From contig CM072886.1 of NCBI GenBank assembly GCA_037013685.1, forward strand, positions 61,682,933 through 61,746,932: a stretch of DNA of 64,000 bases, written 5' to 3'. A model generated the notes under the pieces. That model worked only from the letters and a program-made list of their open reading frames with translations, did no database searches and had not been told where the DNA came from. A program made the translations under genes and the position numbers. Within the stretch, counting starts at the first letter, position 1. Each line of letters begins with the position of its first letter. Source of the DNA: Acridotheres tristis. Lineage: Eukaryota; Chordata; Aves; Passeriformes; Sturnidae. Of this stretch, positions 12,300-24,700 are shown piece after piece.

Positions 12300-13459
12300 A
12301 AAACCAAAAATGGTAAAGGGAACGCATGCTTTATTGTAACAGCTGGATATGAAAAAACAATTATTTTACATTGTTCATTTACATTTTGTCTCTCCCTATA
12401 CTTTGAAACAATGGACTAAGGTTGGGTGCAAGCCAACATGTGTTAGGGAAAATTTTTTATGGTGTCGCATCCTATAAATTCAGTCTAGAGAGTTTCTTAA
12501 GCAAATAATGGGTAGATTTAAGTGACTAAAACTCTATATGCTTTTGAACTGCGGCCTGTTAGTCTTAAAATACAAAGAATTCCTCAGTCTCTAAAAAGAA
12601 GTACAACATTTGCTCTTCTTTCCAACTTGGCAGCTAAATGAAGGTGGTGCAGTCAAAAGGAAGTGGCTACAAATAGATGAAGCATATTGGTTGTGAGTCT
12701 GCCAAAGGTGGCCAGCTGTATTGCTATTTTCAGCTAATTCTATGCACTTAATCAGAGTTTTTGCTTAAATTAAAGACTAAAGGTATATTTAGTGATCATT
12801 AGGCCCTCCTCTGTTCCATGGTTTAATAATGGGGATGACAGCAAAAAAAGAAGGTAGCCAGCAAACCATTATTGTCTCTTTTTTATATGCTAAAATATAT
12901 AAGGCCTCTGTGATCCTTAGAGGTTTTAATTTGTATTCTGGCATAAATGCCACTTTTGGTAGAGCCACATCATTCAGATTCTTGACTTTTTCACTTTGGT
13001 GGGATGATTTCGGAAAGAGTCAGCCATAAAGTGCACTGTACAAAAGCTTCTGTGAAAACTCCTGCTATACCACATGAGCTAAACTGAGCTAAATACCCTG
13101 TAAGTAAATCTTTCAGTCTGGGTTTTTCAACTCTGTCTGGAATGAAGGGTGCCTCAGGTCAAAAGGCTGCTGGTCATGCTCCTAGTTCCTCAAGTTTTTG
13201 GAAATACACTTTGCAAAACTTACTGAGGGGAGAAATAAACTGGAAACAAAATACACAGATTTCTCATCTATATATACAATATTTTATAATTTCTCAGAGA
13301 CTTGGAGGAATTAAAAAGGCAAGCAAAAAGTGGTGGATTTGGGTTTATAAGGGGCTACTAGGAAAGTGTACATAGAGCATTTATATATTAAAAATGTTAA
13401 GTCATTTTAAAAAATAATTAGAATTAGTCAATAGGCATTCCTGCAGTAATTCCTGTCAG

Positions 13460-13480
13460 TTTTGTTTTGTTTTGTTTTTT
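13460..13480. repeat. Short (TTTTG)n microsatellite
   Basis: Three to four TTTTG units end in a T6 run. This is simple sequence of the kind spread through vertebrate introns. Confidence 0.75.
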
Positions 13481-16400
13481 CTCTTGTTTCACGCCTTTAT
13501 ACTTTGTCTTGAATTCCTTGAAGGGATACTTCTCCACTGTCCTGAGTCTGGAATGTACCTTGTAGCTTTTGAGCCCTACAAATTTCTGAGCATTGTCAGA
13601 CTCATCGAGGCACCTTGAAATGCTCTGAGAAATATTAGTGTTAAGTCACAAGCTAGCAAATTCCTTGTTAGTGTGAGTGAGGCAGCAACCACAGCATGTT
13701 GGCATCAGTGAGTGTGGTTCGTGGCACCCTAAGCTGGCAGAATGAGCTTACACCTTTTTGGCAGTGCCTTTGCTTCATTCCTAGTGCTTTCCAGTGGATG
13801 GGCTGTCCTTAGCGTTGGAGTCTGCTTTTGACTTCATTCTTGCAAGGGCACGTGAAAAAAGGAAACTACCTCCCCCATGCATCAGCAGAATAAATATCCT
13901 TGAAAGTCTCAGTCCATAAACCGTGTTATAACGCTGCAATTTACGATTATGTTGTTATTTGTCAAGAAAACCATGAACAAATCTTTTGTAAAGGAATGCA
14001 AAACACTAAATAGGGAAACTCAAAGGCACCGATGCATTCCAGAAGGAATTTTTTAGTAGGTTCGTATTGATCGCCTTGCAGCCAAAGTTGAAATGGGTGA
14101 TCTGTGGTGCACTGGAAGCGTGACTGAGAGTGTTTGCGCTCTGCTGATTTATTCTGCAGAGGTGCAGGTTTGGTTAGCATAGCATTAGCTGCTGCAAGCT
14201 GTCGTAGGTGTGCTACCTTTTTCGTTAGGAGTCTGTAGTCCCCAAGATTGCTCCTTGCACTCGGTGGGGCTGGAGAGTTGGTCCATGTGTTGTGGGACGA
14301 GACTGTGGGAATTGTGTGACCTGTGAGTGTTTGTGCATTGATGCCCAGTGAGGCTGGCGTTTGTTGAACAAACACACATCTCTCACCCACATTTTTGATT
14401 ATGGATAGCATCCCTTGAGGAAATACACGCTTTTGACAGCGCTGCCCGGAGAATGAATGTTGTTGGCGTGGTATTGGGTAGACCTTTGCAGAACAGATGT
14501 GCTGAACTATTTAAAATCAGCGAATAAAGTGCATGTATATTAGTTTTAACTTACGATGTTATTGTATTATACTAGAATTGAGTGCTAGACAGTTTGGCAT
14601 TCTCTAATCGTTGATTAGCAAAGTCTTTTCCTCCCATCAAAAATATTTTTCTAGTTGGATCGCCCTCTGTTTATTTGTTTGCTTGTGTTTTGATCTTGAG
14701 AGACAAAAAAGTGTTTGCACACAGTAAAATAGCTGAATATGGTTTCTTGAAATGTGTGCTTAGACGGTGGTGTATCTCTCTTCCTGAAGTATTTCCTGAG
14801 GTTAAAGCGTATGATAACAAAACTGCTTTTGACCTGGGCAAGGCAGAATCTGTGGACAAACTCGTGAGGAGCTGAGGTGGCTCAGGGATGAGCATCCTTC
14901 TGCGAGGCAGTACTTGAAGCAAATGGCCGAATAGAAGATGGGTTTTCTTCCCTTCCTGCAGCAACTGGAACTGAAATTAATTTTAAACAGCTCCCTTGCC
15001 TTTCAAATCTGTGATGTGTCTGCCTTTACTTGGAAGATCTGAGAAAAGCAGGCTTTAGAAAACAAAAAGCATTGTTCCCTGTAACGAACCGTCAATTGGT
15101 CCGTCATGGTTTTCAGTTGTATTCGTGATTACGCTTGTGAAAGAGATTAAAATACTTCTCTTTTATTATCAGCAAAGTGAATTCCTCTGCTGCCCGTTGC
15201 TAACAAAGCGTGCCTGGCCCAGCTCTGCTCTGCCTTGGGCTTCCCTTCTGTTCCCCACGTGCTTATTCCTGTTCGGACTGGTGTATATGTGGCAAAATCT
15301 GCTCAAATTCAGTATCTTCGTGGTGGGTTTAAATTTGCAAATTTCTCACTTATTCTAGACTCACTATAATTGTATGGAGAGCTTAAGAAGAATTCTGCTT
15401 CTGTATTTATGAATGTTTTTTGAGCATTCTTCACGTTAGTTAAAGCTACAGAGCATATCAGTGAAACTGTTCTGAAATGCAGTTTACGGGTTTGAATTTT
15501 TTTGTCTTTTTTGTTTGTTTGCTTTGTTGTTGCTACTGTTGTTAATGCATTTCTTCTATCTACTCTTTGTACAAAACTCTGGTCAGGAATACTTACTGTT
15601 TCATATTTGGGTCTGTCTTTTGGTTGTCTGAAGAAGCTCTTTTCTCGTGTGTTTTGAGGACAGTAGGTGACTGGGTTTTATCGCATAGTTATTTCTCATC
15701 TGCCACCTCTTTTTTTATACGTGCAAAGCAATTTGAAGACAAAATACAGACCTGTTGTCACTTTTAAAATTATTTTGACGTATTCACTTCCCGTGGTGTA
15801 AGTTTATTCCCAAACTGCAGAACTCATGTGTATAGCTTATTGAAAACAAGGACTGTGCATATTTTGCATCACTGATTAATTTGTGATTGATCCAGGAATC
15901 CCGCATTTGAACAAACCATTTTGAAGAGATGCTGGCTCCGTTTCTCCTGCGTAGAAACATAAACTCTCCCAATCAGGAGACCCAGCATGATGCTCTCCTT
16001 AACTGTGTGCAGTCACAAAAGTTATGACGGCATTTAAAATACAGATAGATTGGTTTGATGCCTTCCTCTTTCAAGTCAGGGACAAAATGTATGAACCATA
16101 TACAGGATGGAGGAGCCTGCCTGTCCCAGTCCCTACTGGGGCTCAGAGGGATGGTGTTGGGGATACAAGGTTCTCCCAGCTCTTGGTGTAGGTGCTACCC
16201 CAGCATGATGTCAGCACCTGGGAGTCTGGCAGTGCCTTCTGTAATTAACAGCACAAGGTCCACATTCTCCGCTTGGGACAATTTTGAGGAAAGGTTAATG
16301 CTGCCCAGGCCCGTAAACTTACTGCTAATGAACTGTTTGCAGTAACTCGGCAAGCAGTTAAAGTGTGTGCGTTCAGCAAACAAAGTGCAGTGGAAAGTTT

Positions 16401-17661
16401 ATGTAATTAGTGTTAATGTTTGGTACAAAACACCCCACCGACAGTATCAGCTGACTTATCTCATTATGAGCTATAGCTGTTTCATGAATCTAATAAAACA
16501 TGAATTTTTAAGACAGGGCAGTGAGAGTAAGAGGAAGGCGTGAAATTAGATTAGAGGCTATAAACATAAACTCTGGCTTCTCTGCCCCTGTCCAAAGCAG
16601 CATTTGGGCTCGTCTTTTACAGCAAGCATTGGCTTTATATTTGAGCAGTAAGGGCCAGAATACTGTCATTCTGGGAAAGTCCGTCTTTTAGTCCCTTAAA
16701 GAGAGGAGTGTTTTTTCAATTTCCTTTACTGAGATGTGGAGTTTCTGACTCAACTGTAGTGAAAGGTTTAACCAAGCTATTACTTGGTGTTATGAAATAC
16801 TGAGAATCCTGCTCTGGAAGGATAAACGTTGTTCCAATCTCCTCTGCTTCCGTAGCACGTTTCCGTGATATGCACTGTGGCTGTGTGTCGCTTGTCTTCG
16901 TTTTCTTCCTCTTGTGTTGGAAGGCAAAAGGTCATCTATGGAAAGGAGAGGGGAAATGATAAGTGCTGACTACTGCAGTGGTAAGAACCAAACCTTGGTT
17001 TGCAGGAGGATGGGGAAAGTCCAGCAGTCCTGAAATGGGTTGCTCCTGGGGCAGCTGCGGCTTTGGCAGGGTGAGGGATGGGCTGCAGCGTGAGCCTGTC
17101 ATTCAAGCTGGTGGTGAAAGGGGTGACTTCACTGTGGTGGCAGCCAGGCAGAACTGAGTTGTGGGGAACACGTGTTAATTTCCTGACTCCGGTGAAATTT
17201 AAAATCCCGCTTGAAACACCACTTTTTTTTAAATGGTATTTTTTATTCAGAATGTGAATAAAACTTCAGGGAGATTAAGCATATTCCTGGAAGAAATAGA
17301 TTAATTTCTGAAATCTGGAACATGAAATAAAGTCGATATTAGGGCACAGGGTTGGTAAGCAGGAGGAAGGGCTGGGGCTGGTTTCTGCACTCGTCAGAGC
17401 CTTTAAACAAGGCAAGAATGAACACGCTGTAGAGTTATAGGATGTCTGAGGTTACCTGCTGTGAAAGAGCAGATTAGCATGCTGTGGTATTTTGTTTGAG
17501 GTTTCGAGAAATTATCATATCCGGATAGAAAATCCTTGTTTAGAAATATACTGCTGCTTCTTCTTGAGATAGTGTCCTTTATCCTGAGGCATTTTATTCT
17601 CCCCAAGATGGAGTTTACTAAAACTGTCTTCATTCAAAAAGTGAAGAAATCTATGGTATGA

Positions 17662-17674
17662 TTTTTTTTTTTTT
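17662..17674 (+). repeat. Poly-T run, 13 bases
   Basis: This run is followed by AAGCAG, so it could serve as a polypyrimidine tract before an AG. No convincing exon follows. It is one of five long T runs on the + strand. Confidence 0.8.
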
Positions 17675-20600
17675 AAGCAGCCCCATAGTCTGTAAATTTG
17701 TGATGTTTCCTCAACAGGAGGATTGACAGATGACTACCTGGATTTTTCGTTCGCTTTTTTACAGCATTTCATAAATGCTGAATAATTTCCATAGGATGAA
17801 TTGTTTTCATGCTGCTGAGTAATTCAAGTGGAAATATGCCAGGTATCAGTAGCCTGCCTAGTATGCACAGTGCCTCAAAATATCTTCAGTTATATTTAAT
17901 ATAAATACTGTAGGCCAGTCATCATCTTGAGGATCCTAGCTGTCCCTTCTACCATGCAAATACCAGCACCAGGTGGGGCATTTTTGTTATTACATCAACA
18001 GCAGCAGTGGCATGGTAGTGCTCTGTGTTACATGTGGAGAACATGGCAGAGAAACTTCCATTTTCTCCTCTGGCAGTACTTGGCTGGGGGGTAACAGAGT
18101 TTGTTTGCCACATTTGACTAGTAGTTGCTAGCTAACTTTTATGCTCAGTGCTTTTCTCCTATAGGTAGTCTTGGGGGATCCTGACAGTCAAAAAAAATGC
18201 TCCTAGGGCAGGATATCCATAGTAACTTACAGTGGAAATACAAACACAGGGCCGTTGTAGACGGTCGAGCATCATCCCTGCAGTGTTTTGCAAATGTAAG
18301 GGAAGGATTGTGTGTGCATATCTACTTGTTTGCTTTTTAGCTCTTGGGTTTTCTAAATGTGTTACGATGAGAAGATTAAATACATTAATTTGGGGGGTTG
18401 TTTTTTATTTTAATTCTAAAAGTTTATGTTACTGAGTGAAAGTTAAGTAAGTTACTATGTTTTGGAATATTTGCTAAGCATCGTATGTACTGTAGAGCCT
18501 CCAGGGTTTTAGGAATAAGCTACTTTCCAGGACCTGTGATGACATCCAGATAATACATGATATTGGCCAGAGGTAAAGCTGCTTCTTTTTAATAAACTGT
18601 TGCAAATTTCCACTACTTGCCTTGGAGAAAACCTGTCTTTTGGGAAATGGAAATTTATTTGGGACTTATTCCAAGATAAGGTTATGTTCAAACCTTTTCT
18701 TGAGTCTGGAACGAAACACAGACAAGAAGAATATAATTTTAATGAGTACAAGATGCCTGCAAAGTGCTGCTCTGAGTTCATCAGTAAATGAACTATCCCG
18801 ACCCCAAGAGCAGTATTTGGTGGTTTTGGCTCTGTTGAAGGTCTGTGTGGGACCAGCAGGTTTTGTGATGGATAAATGTGCTGAAGTGGCTGAGGGCAGG
18901 AGCCAGGGAGGGTGAACAGGTGAGAGGAAGAGTTTGGGAAAGATGTGATGATTTGATGTATTCTGCTGCTATGAAAATGGGTCGTGTAGGTGAGATTAAT
19001 CGAATGCTTTGGTCCACAGAGATGCCTGGTGAGACCATAGCCAGCGGAGAGGGAGAGGTGGGATTTGTGGCATGATTCTGAGGCTCAGTGGAAGGAAAGG
19101 GAGGCAAAGAAAGGAGAAGGCTAAAGCAAGCAGAGAGAGGAGTCAACCTCCCCATTTGGCAGCAGGATGTTACAGCCACGAGAAGCTTCATCTTAAGGGC
19201 TTTTTCCAAGCTTGAAGTTTGTTTGCTTCTCAGGTCCCTCAGTTTGAGGGTGCTCACTGGATTTTGTGGACAGCCCATGGTTGTGTCCTTGCATGCCAGC
19301 TCTTCCTGAAATCCCTGCTACGTCTTTCAGCCTGAGGGGAGGAGGGGAAAGAATGCCATGGGAGCGTTAGCCATTTCCAGTTGTTGGTAAGAAAGGTTAA
19401 GCAGAGTGAGGATGGGAAGAAAGTAAAGCAAATTTTTTGTTGCCTGCTCGTATTAATGAGAGGGGTTGTGAGGTGCCTGTGTATGAGTTTAGATTTTGCT
19501 AAGCCAACTGATCTGTAAAAGCAGAGAGTAAATCCACTTTCCCCCCACTACTTTAGTAATTGGCAGAAGGCAGAAAGTCATTGTTGACTGAGAATAAACA
19601 GATTTCAGGCATTCCTAGACTGAGAAACCTGCTTAGCTTTCTAAAATCGGTCTCCCTGGTGCTCTGCTAAAAGCTTAATTGGCTGACATTTTGTATGTGA
19701 GAGATTTGCTCTGCTGGCCTAAATTGAGTTATTTTGTGTAAATGTTTTTGTGGGGTTTATAAAATATTCTCCTCAGAACATACGTGTGTATAAACTCTGG
19801 ACTGTTTCTTTTGAAAGAGTAATAACGAGTACTAGATGTTGTGGCTTTGGCATACAGGGGATAATTTAGCATGAAGTTCAGTTTACACTTCTAGTTAACC
19901 TTGTGAGGGATAAATATCTGCTTTTTTCCCCCTGCAAAACCAGCTGCTAAGATACAGTCTTCTTGTAATTACAAAAAACGATGGCTGTGCTGGTCATGCC
20001 AAATATTGGTGATGGATAGCAGCTCTTTTAAAACATTCCTTTCTTAACTGTTTAAGTGCTGCAGCTTAGTCCTAACAGGTACAACACAAAGCTTTGCAAA
20101 CACTTGAATCCTTTACAAGTTGCCAGGTCTCATTAGGAAGGAGTTAATGTTGTTGCAGGGCCACTCTTGCTGCCTGTCTCTGGCTTCAGCAGTGACCAAA
20201 CTGTCTGCTTCTCTCTTCCTTATAGTGCTCTAAAGTCATCTCGCACACTTCCTTGCTCTGTTTTTAGTACATTGTAATTAGTATTTTCATTCAAGCTTTA
20301 AAATTCCTTGGAGATTTGCCTAGGAGAGGGCTGTGCACTTTTAACCCAACTGCAGAAAAGGGATCTGCATCGTATTAACCGTGAAATTTGCAGGTCAGCT
20401 TTGGAATTTCAATATTTGGTGTTTATAACTTGCTGCCTGGTTTGGTCTTTTTTATTTCGCATTAATTTCCACCTCTTGTGCTCCCAAATGTGACTGTGTT
20501 TCTCTCCTTTTTTAATATTTTTTTCCCATTGGAATCAAGTGCTTACTCCATCCAAGTATTTGATGAACTTTCTTGGCAGAGATCAGCAGAGCCACAGAGT

Positions 20601-21870
20601 TGCTACTTCGGGCTTTCTTTGTTGGAGATCTGGAATGAGTTTAAACATTAAAGTTTGTTTAGTTTTGGATATAACAAAGGCTCCCCTTGAACCTTTTTTT
20701 TTGCATGCTGTTAGTACAGTAAACATGTGTAGTACAATAAACACCTCCACCCCCGATTTAGGTGTCCAGCAGTCCATGCTGAGGATGGATAAGCCTAATT
20801 TCTTAGGGAAACAGGGCATGTACAGTAGCTTTGTTTCTGTCATCCTACTCTGAAAACTTGTCTTCCAGTTCCTAACCAGAAGAGGATTTATGAGTATTTT
20901 GAATAATTTGCTGATTCTGGTTTTTTAACATGGAGTGAGCTAGAGTGATCCTGAACTGCTGGCCCTGTTAGCAGAAAGGCAGGCAAAGCTCAGCAGTTGT
21001 CTGTGTTGCAATGTGTCCGTGCCTCAGGCCCAGAGAGAGGCTGGGAGAGCTGGCAGGGATGGAGGAAAAATGTCATTGCTGCAGCCAGAGGAGCAGAAGA
21101 TCTTTGGGAGCAAAGGCCATGCAGCAGGGAAGAACCCATTCTTCCCGTCCAGGTCCAGCAACCCCAGCTCAGTTCTCCCTTTCTGTTCCCCTGCTGTTAA
21201 ATTTCAACTGGGCTTTATTCAGATGTCATGGGCAAAAGGATTGAAAACAAAAGGCGTGGTTGAAATGCCAAAGATTTGAGACTATTTTAAGAAAATGCTC
21301 ATGTCTCAGAAATGGTCGAAGGTGCCAGCTGTGTGAAAGAGGGCTAGTTGAGCCACAGAGGCTGGGCTGTGGTGGGTGCAGCCCCAGGGGAAGGAAGGTG
21401 GCGAGAGGAAAGGCTCTGGTGCATCATCTGTGAGGGGAAAGGAAGAACTTCCGCCAAAGGTTGTTTCACTGCAGGCTGTGGCTGTGTGTGTATTAAGAAG
21501 GTGGCTACAATAGGCACTTTCAATAGACATTTGATGGGGAGTATTCATGCTCTCTGTGTGTTGGTCTGTGCCCTAGCAGGGTGTGCTGGTCTCCCATGCC
21601 TTCAACTGCATCTCAGCCTTGGAGTGATACAGCCTGTCCCTGTGGCTCAGTTTTGTCAGGAAATGCTTCGGTATTGCAATGTGCAAGAAAAAAGGAATCC
21701 TGAACACAGTCCTTCCTTGTCTGCCAGAGGAGCACCAAGAGAACCTCTCGGAAATTTTGTGGGGCACTGGTTTTCCTGCTTCATAGTAGAACAGTCCTGT
21801 AGTGCCTACCCTGCGTGGCAGCCACATCTGGACATGTGAATTTGTGGATGCTGTCATTTAGATCAGGTGA

Positions 21871-21884
21871 TAACACATGTGTTA
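21871..21884. repeat. 14-bp perfect palindrome
   Basis: TAACACATGTGTTA equals its own reverse complement. It overlaps a GTTAAC at 21881-21886, and a second GTTAAC follows at 21890-21895. Such symmetry can mark a homodimer binding site or arise by chance. No function is assigned. Confidence 0.65.
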
Positions 21885-23150
21885 ACACAGTTAACTCTTT
21901 TGGGGTGCATGCTGTGTTATTCATTCCAAAAGGTTAGTAATTGGAAATACAGTCTTTGAAGTTAGATGGTATGGTCTGAGCCAGACTGGTAGCTTGTTTT
22001 GGCATAAAGGCATGAGTCGTGCTCCCTCCTCCTTCCTCATCAGCTTCCAGTTGCTGACTTCTGCTCTGCTCTTTGAATCACCTCAGCCCTTCATCTGTTT
22101 GCAGAGCAAATATGATCAATTTGCTGATTTGTTAGACACCCAATCAAAAAACAAGCGATGAGGGAGGAGTGAGCATGGAGAGGAGGGTGTTGAACTGGCC
22201 AGCAAGGGCAGGAGCTTGCTCAGTCACATTGTCTAACCACACCCTTGGACAAACATGGGCTCTCTGGCTGCCAGAAGTCATCCCTTGGCCTTTTACCATA
22301 AAGGCAGCAGAGTCCTTCTGAGAAGCAGTGGGCACATGGGCTGACTGGAAGCAGGAGATGCCAAAGTGAAACTCTGCCTTGCTTTGGCACTGATGCACGG
22401 CTGCGTGCACAAATGTGATTTTACCCAGTTTTCCTTTCCAGACCCTTATGATGAGCCATGGTTGTGTTGCAGCTTCAGGGACTGGGCATCAAACCCAACA
22501 ACCTGGATGAACCAGAGGTGTGAAGGCGAAATCTGTCCCAAATTTGCCATAGCTCTGTAGGTGTTGCAAAGATGAGAAGTATATAGTAGAGGATATCAAC
22601 AACCTGTTGTAGTAGAAAATGTAATTTATTCTAGAATTGATAGTTAGATATTTCCTATCAAAACTGAAGTGTTTTATATTGTGGAAATAATGCCAAAGTC
22701 TGAAGATTAAACTATGTTCACCCTGTAAAAAATTGAACATTTTTTGTTGTTTCCTAGAGGATATTTTGACAAGGGTTATGTTCAGTGACAGCAAATAGGA
22801 GTAGACAGGGTCATCCACTGAGCTGATCAGTCACAAGCCTGAGAAAATGCTGTTGAATCTTTGACAGGCTCTCCATGGCAGGAATTGGTTGACCTAAGTG
22901 CAGGCTAGGGAAGAGTCTAAGGGAAGGCTTCAGGACTGACCTAACCGGTTGCAAATGTGGTGTTACTGTAGTTGTTATAAGAGCTTCCTTTGTATCCGGA
23001 AAGTACAGCTTGTGTCCGTACATTTTGATAACGTGGTACTTAAGAAAATGAGTGAGCTGGGATTTTGCCAATGTGAGGTAGGCTTATTTTCTTGATAAGC
23101 TCCTAAAAGCAGTAACTGCATAAAGAAGAGAAAACCAGGAAAAGTTTATA

Positions 23151-23212
23151 GCAGAATAAAGTTTTTACTCCATTCACATGATGTTGAGGAACTTATAAAA
23201 ACTTTATTCTGC
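23151..23212. repeat. 17-bp perfect inverted repeat, 28-nt loop
   Basis: The left arm 23151-23167 (GCAGAATAAAGTTTTTA) is the exact reverse complement of the right arm 23196-23212. The spacer is 28 nt (23168-23195). Symmetry ends abruptly at both arm ends, with only scattered matches beyond. In RNA it would form a 17-bp AT-rich stem with a large loop. The stem is shorter and the loop larger than in a typical microRNA precursor. A decayed palindromic DNA-transposon relic is an alternative. The pairing is observed; any role is unknown. Confidence 0.8.
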
Positions 23213-24700
23213 AATTTTGGGGGTTTTTTTGTCGTTATTTTGCAAAGCTTGCGTTGCATTGTGTCACCTTTGAGACCAGTATAAACCCACTGTAAATACT
23301 CTGGTGCCCATTTTATGGGAGGCAGACCTATCAGCTGGGCAACCTGAGGTTGATATTTGCAGCAGGGACATTGCTTATTGGGGAGGGATGGCCACAGTAG
23401 ATGGAAATTGCAGAATAATTCAAATGAGCCTGAGTGTGTAGGTCGAGGTGCCTGTACTTTGGTGCTGAGGGCCCAGCAGGAGTGGACTTTTCCAAACAAG
23501 ATGTATAGGGACAGCAGTTTACTTGTTACCAGCTGTCTTGGAGGGCTTTTTGGTTTGGTGATGGTGGTGTGTGGGAATGGTGGGTGCCAGGAACAGGCTC
23601 CCACTGCCACAGCGAATTACTTGGCTTGCAGCCTGCTCCTTGCCCTTTACAAGAGATACCCTGGGACAAGGGAGCAGCCAAAAAAATGGTAGATTGAGTT
23701 ATTCTGGCAGCATGACTTTCCCTTGGCTGGCTGGTATCCGAAAGGATCTGTGGGTAGGTGGGAATTTATTCTGGTACCTGTGGTTTATGTGCCACCTAAG
23801 GCTGATGCTCCCAGCACATCCCTGTGTGTAGGTTTGGTGGGGTGGTTGGGCATGGCAAGCTGGGTGGCTCCCTATCACCAAAGTAAGGTTTCATAGCCTG
23901 CCAGAGGGAGAACTCAGTAGGGATAAGGATTTGCTGTGGGGTTCTTGTTTGGTTTAGCATTTTGAATTGAATGGTTTCTGCTAGTTCCTCCCTTCAAAGT
24001 GTTCAAAACTTTGTACTTATGCAATGTCTGCCATGAAAAGATCTTCAATGGTTTTGCAGACATTTAAGTCCTTCTCGCACAAATGTTGGCAGGCAGGAAG
24101 GAGTGTGACCGTGTTTCTGTAAATAAGGAGTCCTCTGTGCACAGCAGCTTGCTGGGAGTTGCAGGCAAACAAGGCCAGAACTTTTCCTGGACCTGCTTCT
24201 TGTTCCTGGGTTTTTCATGCAGGACCTTCTCCTCCAGCAGTCCCTCTTGGCTGGCCCACTTACACCAGTACTTCTCTTCTGGGCAGAGCCAGCTGGCTGC
24301 GTGTGCTGACTTTTGAAATACAAGGTGTTTTCCTTCCTTGCACAGTTGACAAGCCATGTTGCAAGTAGCAGACCTGTCATGGCAGTCTTGCTATCCCCAC
24401 CCTGTTCCGCATGCACTGAGATGGAGGATGCTTGGAGGAAATACTTTCTGTTCACTCAGGGCCGTATATTAATCATAAGTGGCAATGTCGCAGTAGCTAA
24501 CAAATTAGATGCATCCTCCTTCTACTTCCTCCATGGTTCCTGGAATAGCCTCTGAATGGTGTCTTGTCTCAAACCGCGGTAAATCAGCCCAGAACAAAGG
24601 CGTTATGAACAGGACTACCCACAGATGTCATGGGAAGAAACGAAAAATTGCAAGGCTTTACTTTTGTGCTATTGTCACAGAACTTCTTTTTCTCTTTTCT

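Larger units (their letters stand above)
4513..13000. other. AT-rich non-coding DNA, no gene seen
   Basis: This is stop-dense AT-rich DNA with no frame longer than about 145 codons. It holds a C11 run (5617-5627), a 50-base pyrimidine tract around 5767-5815, an inverted pair of CACCTG E-boxes (9442-9460), a pyrimidine-rich acceptor-like site ending at 9873, a short TTTC repeat (10733-10751) and a CpG-bearing 9-bp duplication (12282-12299). The stretch 6950-7170 vaguely resembles old interspersed-repeat debris. Several AATAAA hexamers occur, as expected at this base composition. Confidence 0.6.
13001..18500. other. Non-coding DNA with one long orphan frame
   Basis: A short (TTTTG)n repeat lies at about 13460-13480. 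The minus strand is stop-free from 14510 to 13962 (182 codons) in a part with more CpGs than its surroundings; this orphan frame is treated as a finding because I recognise no family in it. GTTGTT-rich low-complexity sequence lies at about 15498-15550. A T13 run lies at 17662-17674 and a perfect octamer (ATGCAAAT) at 17954-17961. No gene can be supported. Confidence 0.55.
18501..24700. other. Non-coding DNA, moderately GC-rich in parts
   Basis: Several open frames of 130-163 codons occur here (around 18.8-19.3, 21.3-21.8, 23.1-23.6 and 24.0-24.5 kb). They overlap on opposite strands, lack recognisable domains and fit fewer chance stops in GC-richer DNA. Purine-rich sequence lies at about 18.87-19.14 kb. 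A 14-bp palindrome at 21871-21884 and a 17-bp inverted repeat at 23151-23212 are annotated separately. A cysteine-containing minus-strand frame at 24357-24064 is listed as a finding. Confidence 0.55.

Noticed and set aside
16009..16028. AGTCACAAAAGTTATG as a miR-153-like sequence
   Set aside because: The seed and mature sequence do not match well enough and no hairpin partner was found nearby.
18793..19278. 161-codon minus-strand open frame
   Set aside because: The opposite strand is purine-rich, so this frame is serine-, proline- and leucine-biased from composition alone. Shorter frames overlap it on the other strand.
21348..21839. 163-codon plus-strand open frame
   Set aside because: It is the longest ATG-started frame, but it overlaps a 94-codon minus-strand frame, has no recognisable domain, and sits in GC-richer DNA where chance frames are longer.
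23146..23610. 154-codon minus-strand open frame
   Set aside because: No family recognised. It overlaps a 111-codon plus-strand frame and runs through the inverted repeat at 23151-23212, which is unlikely inside a coding exon.
24064..24357. Reading the KYWCKW segment as a pIgR/CD300-type Ig domain
   Set aside because: Only the hexamer resembles the family. The other conserved cysteine and the D-x-G-x-Y-x-C block are missing. Kept only as an unclassified frame in the findings.
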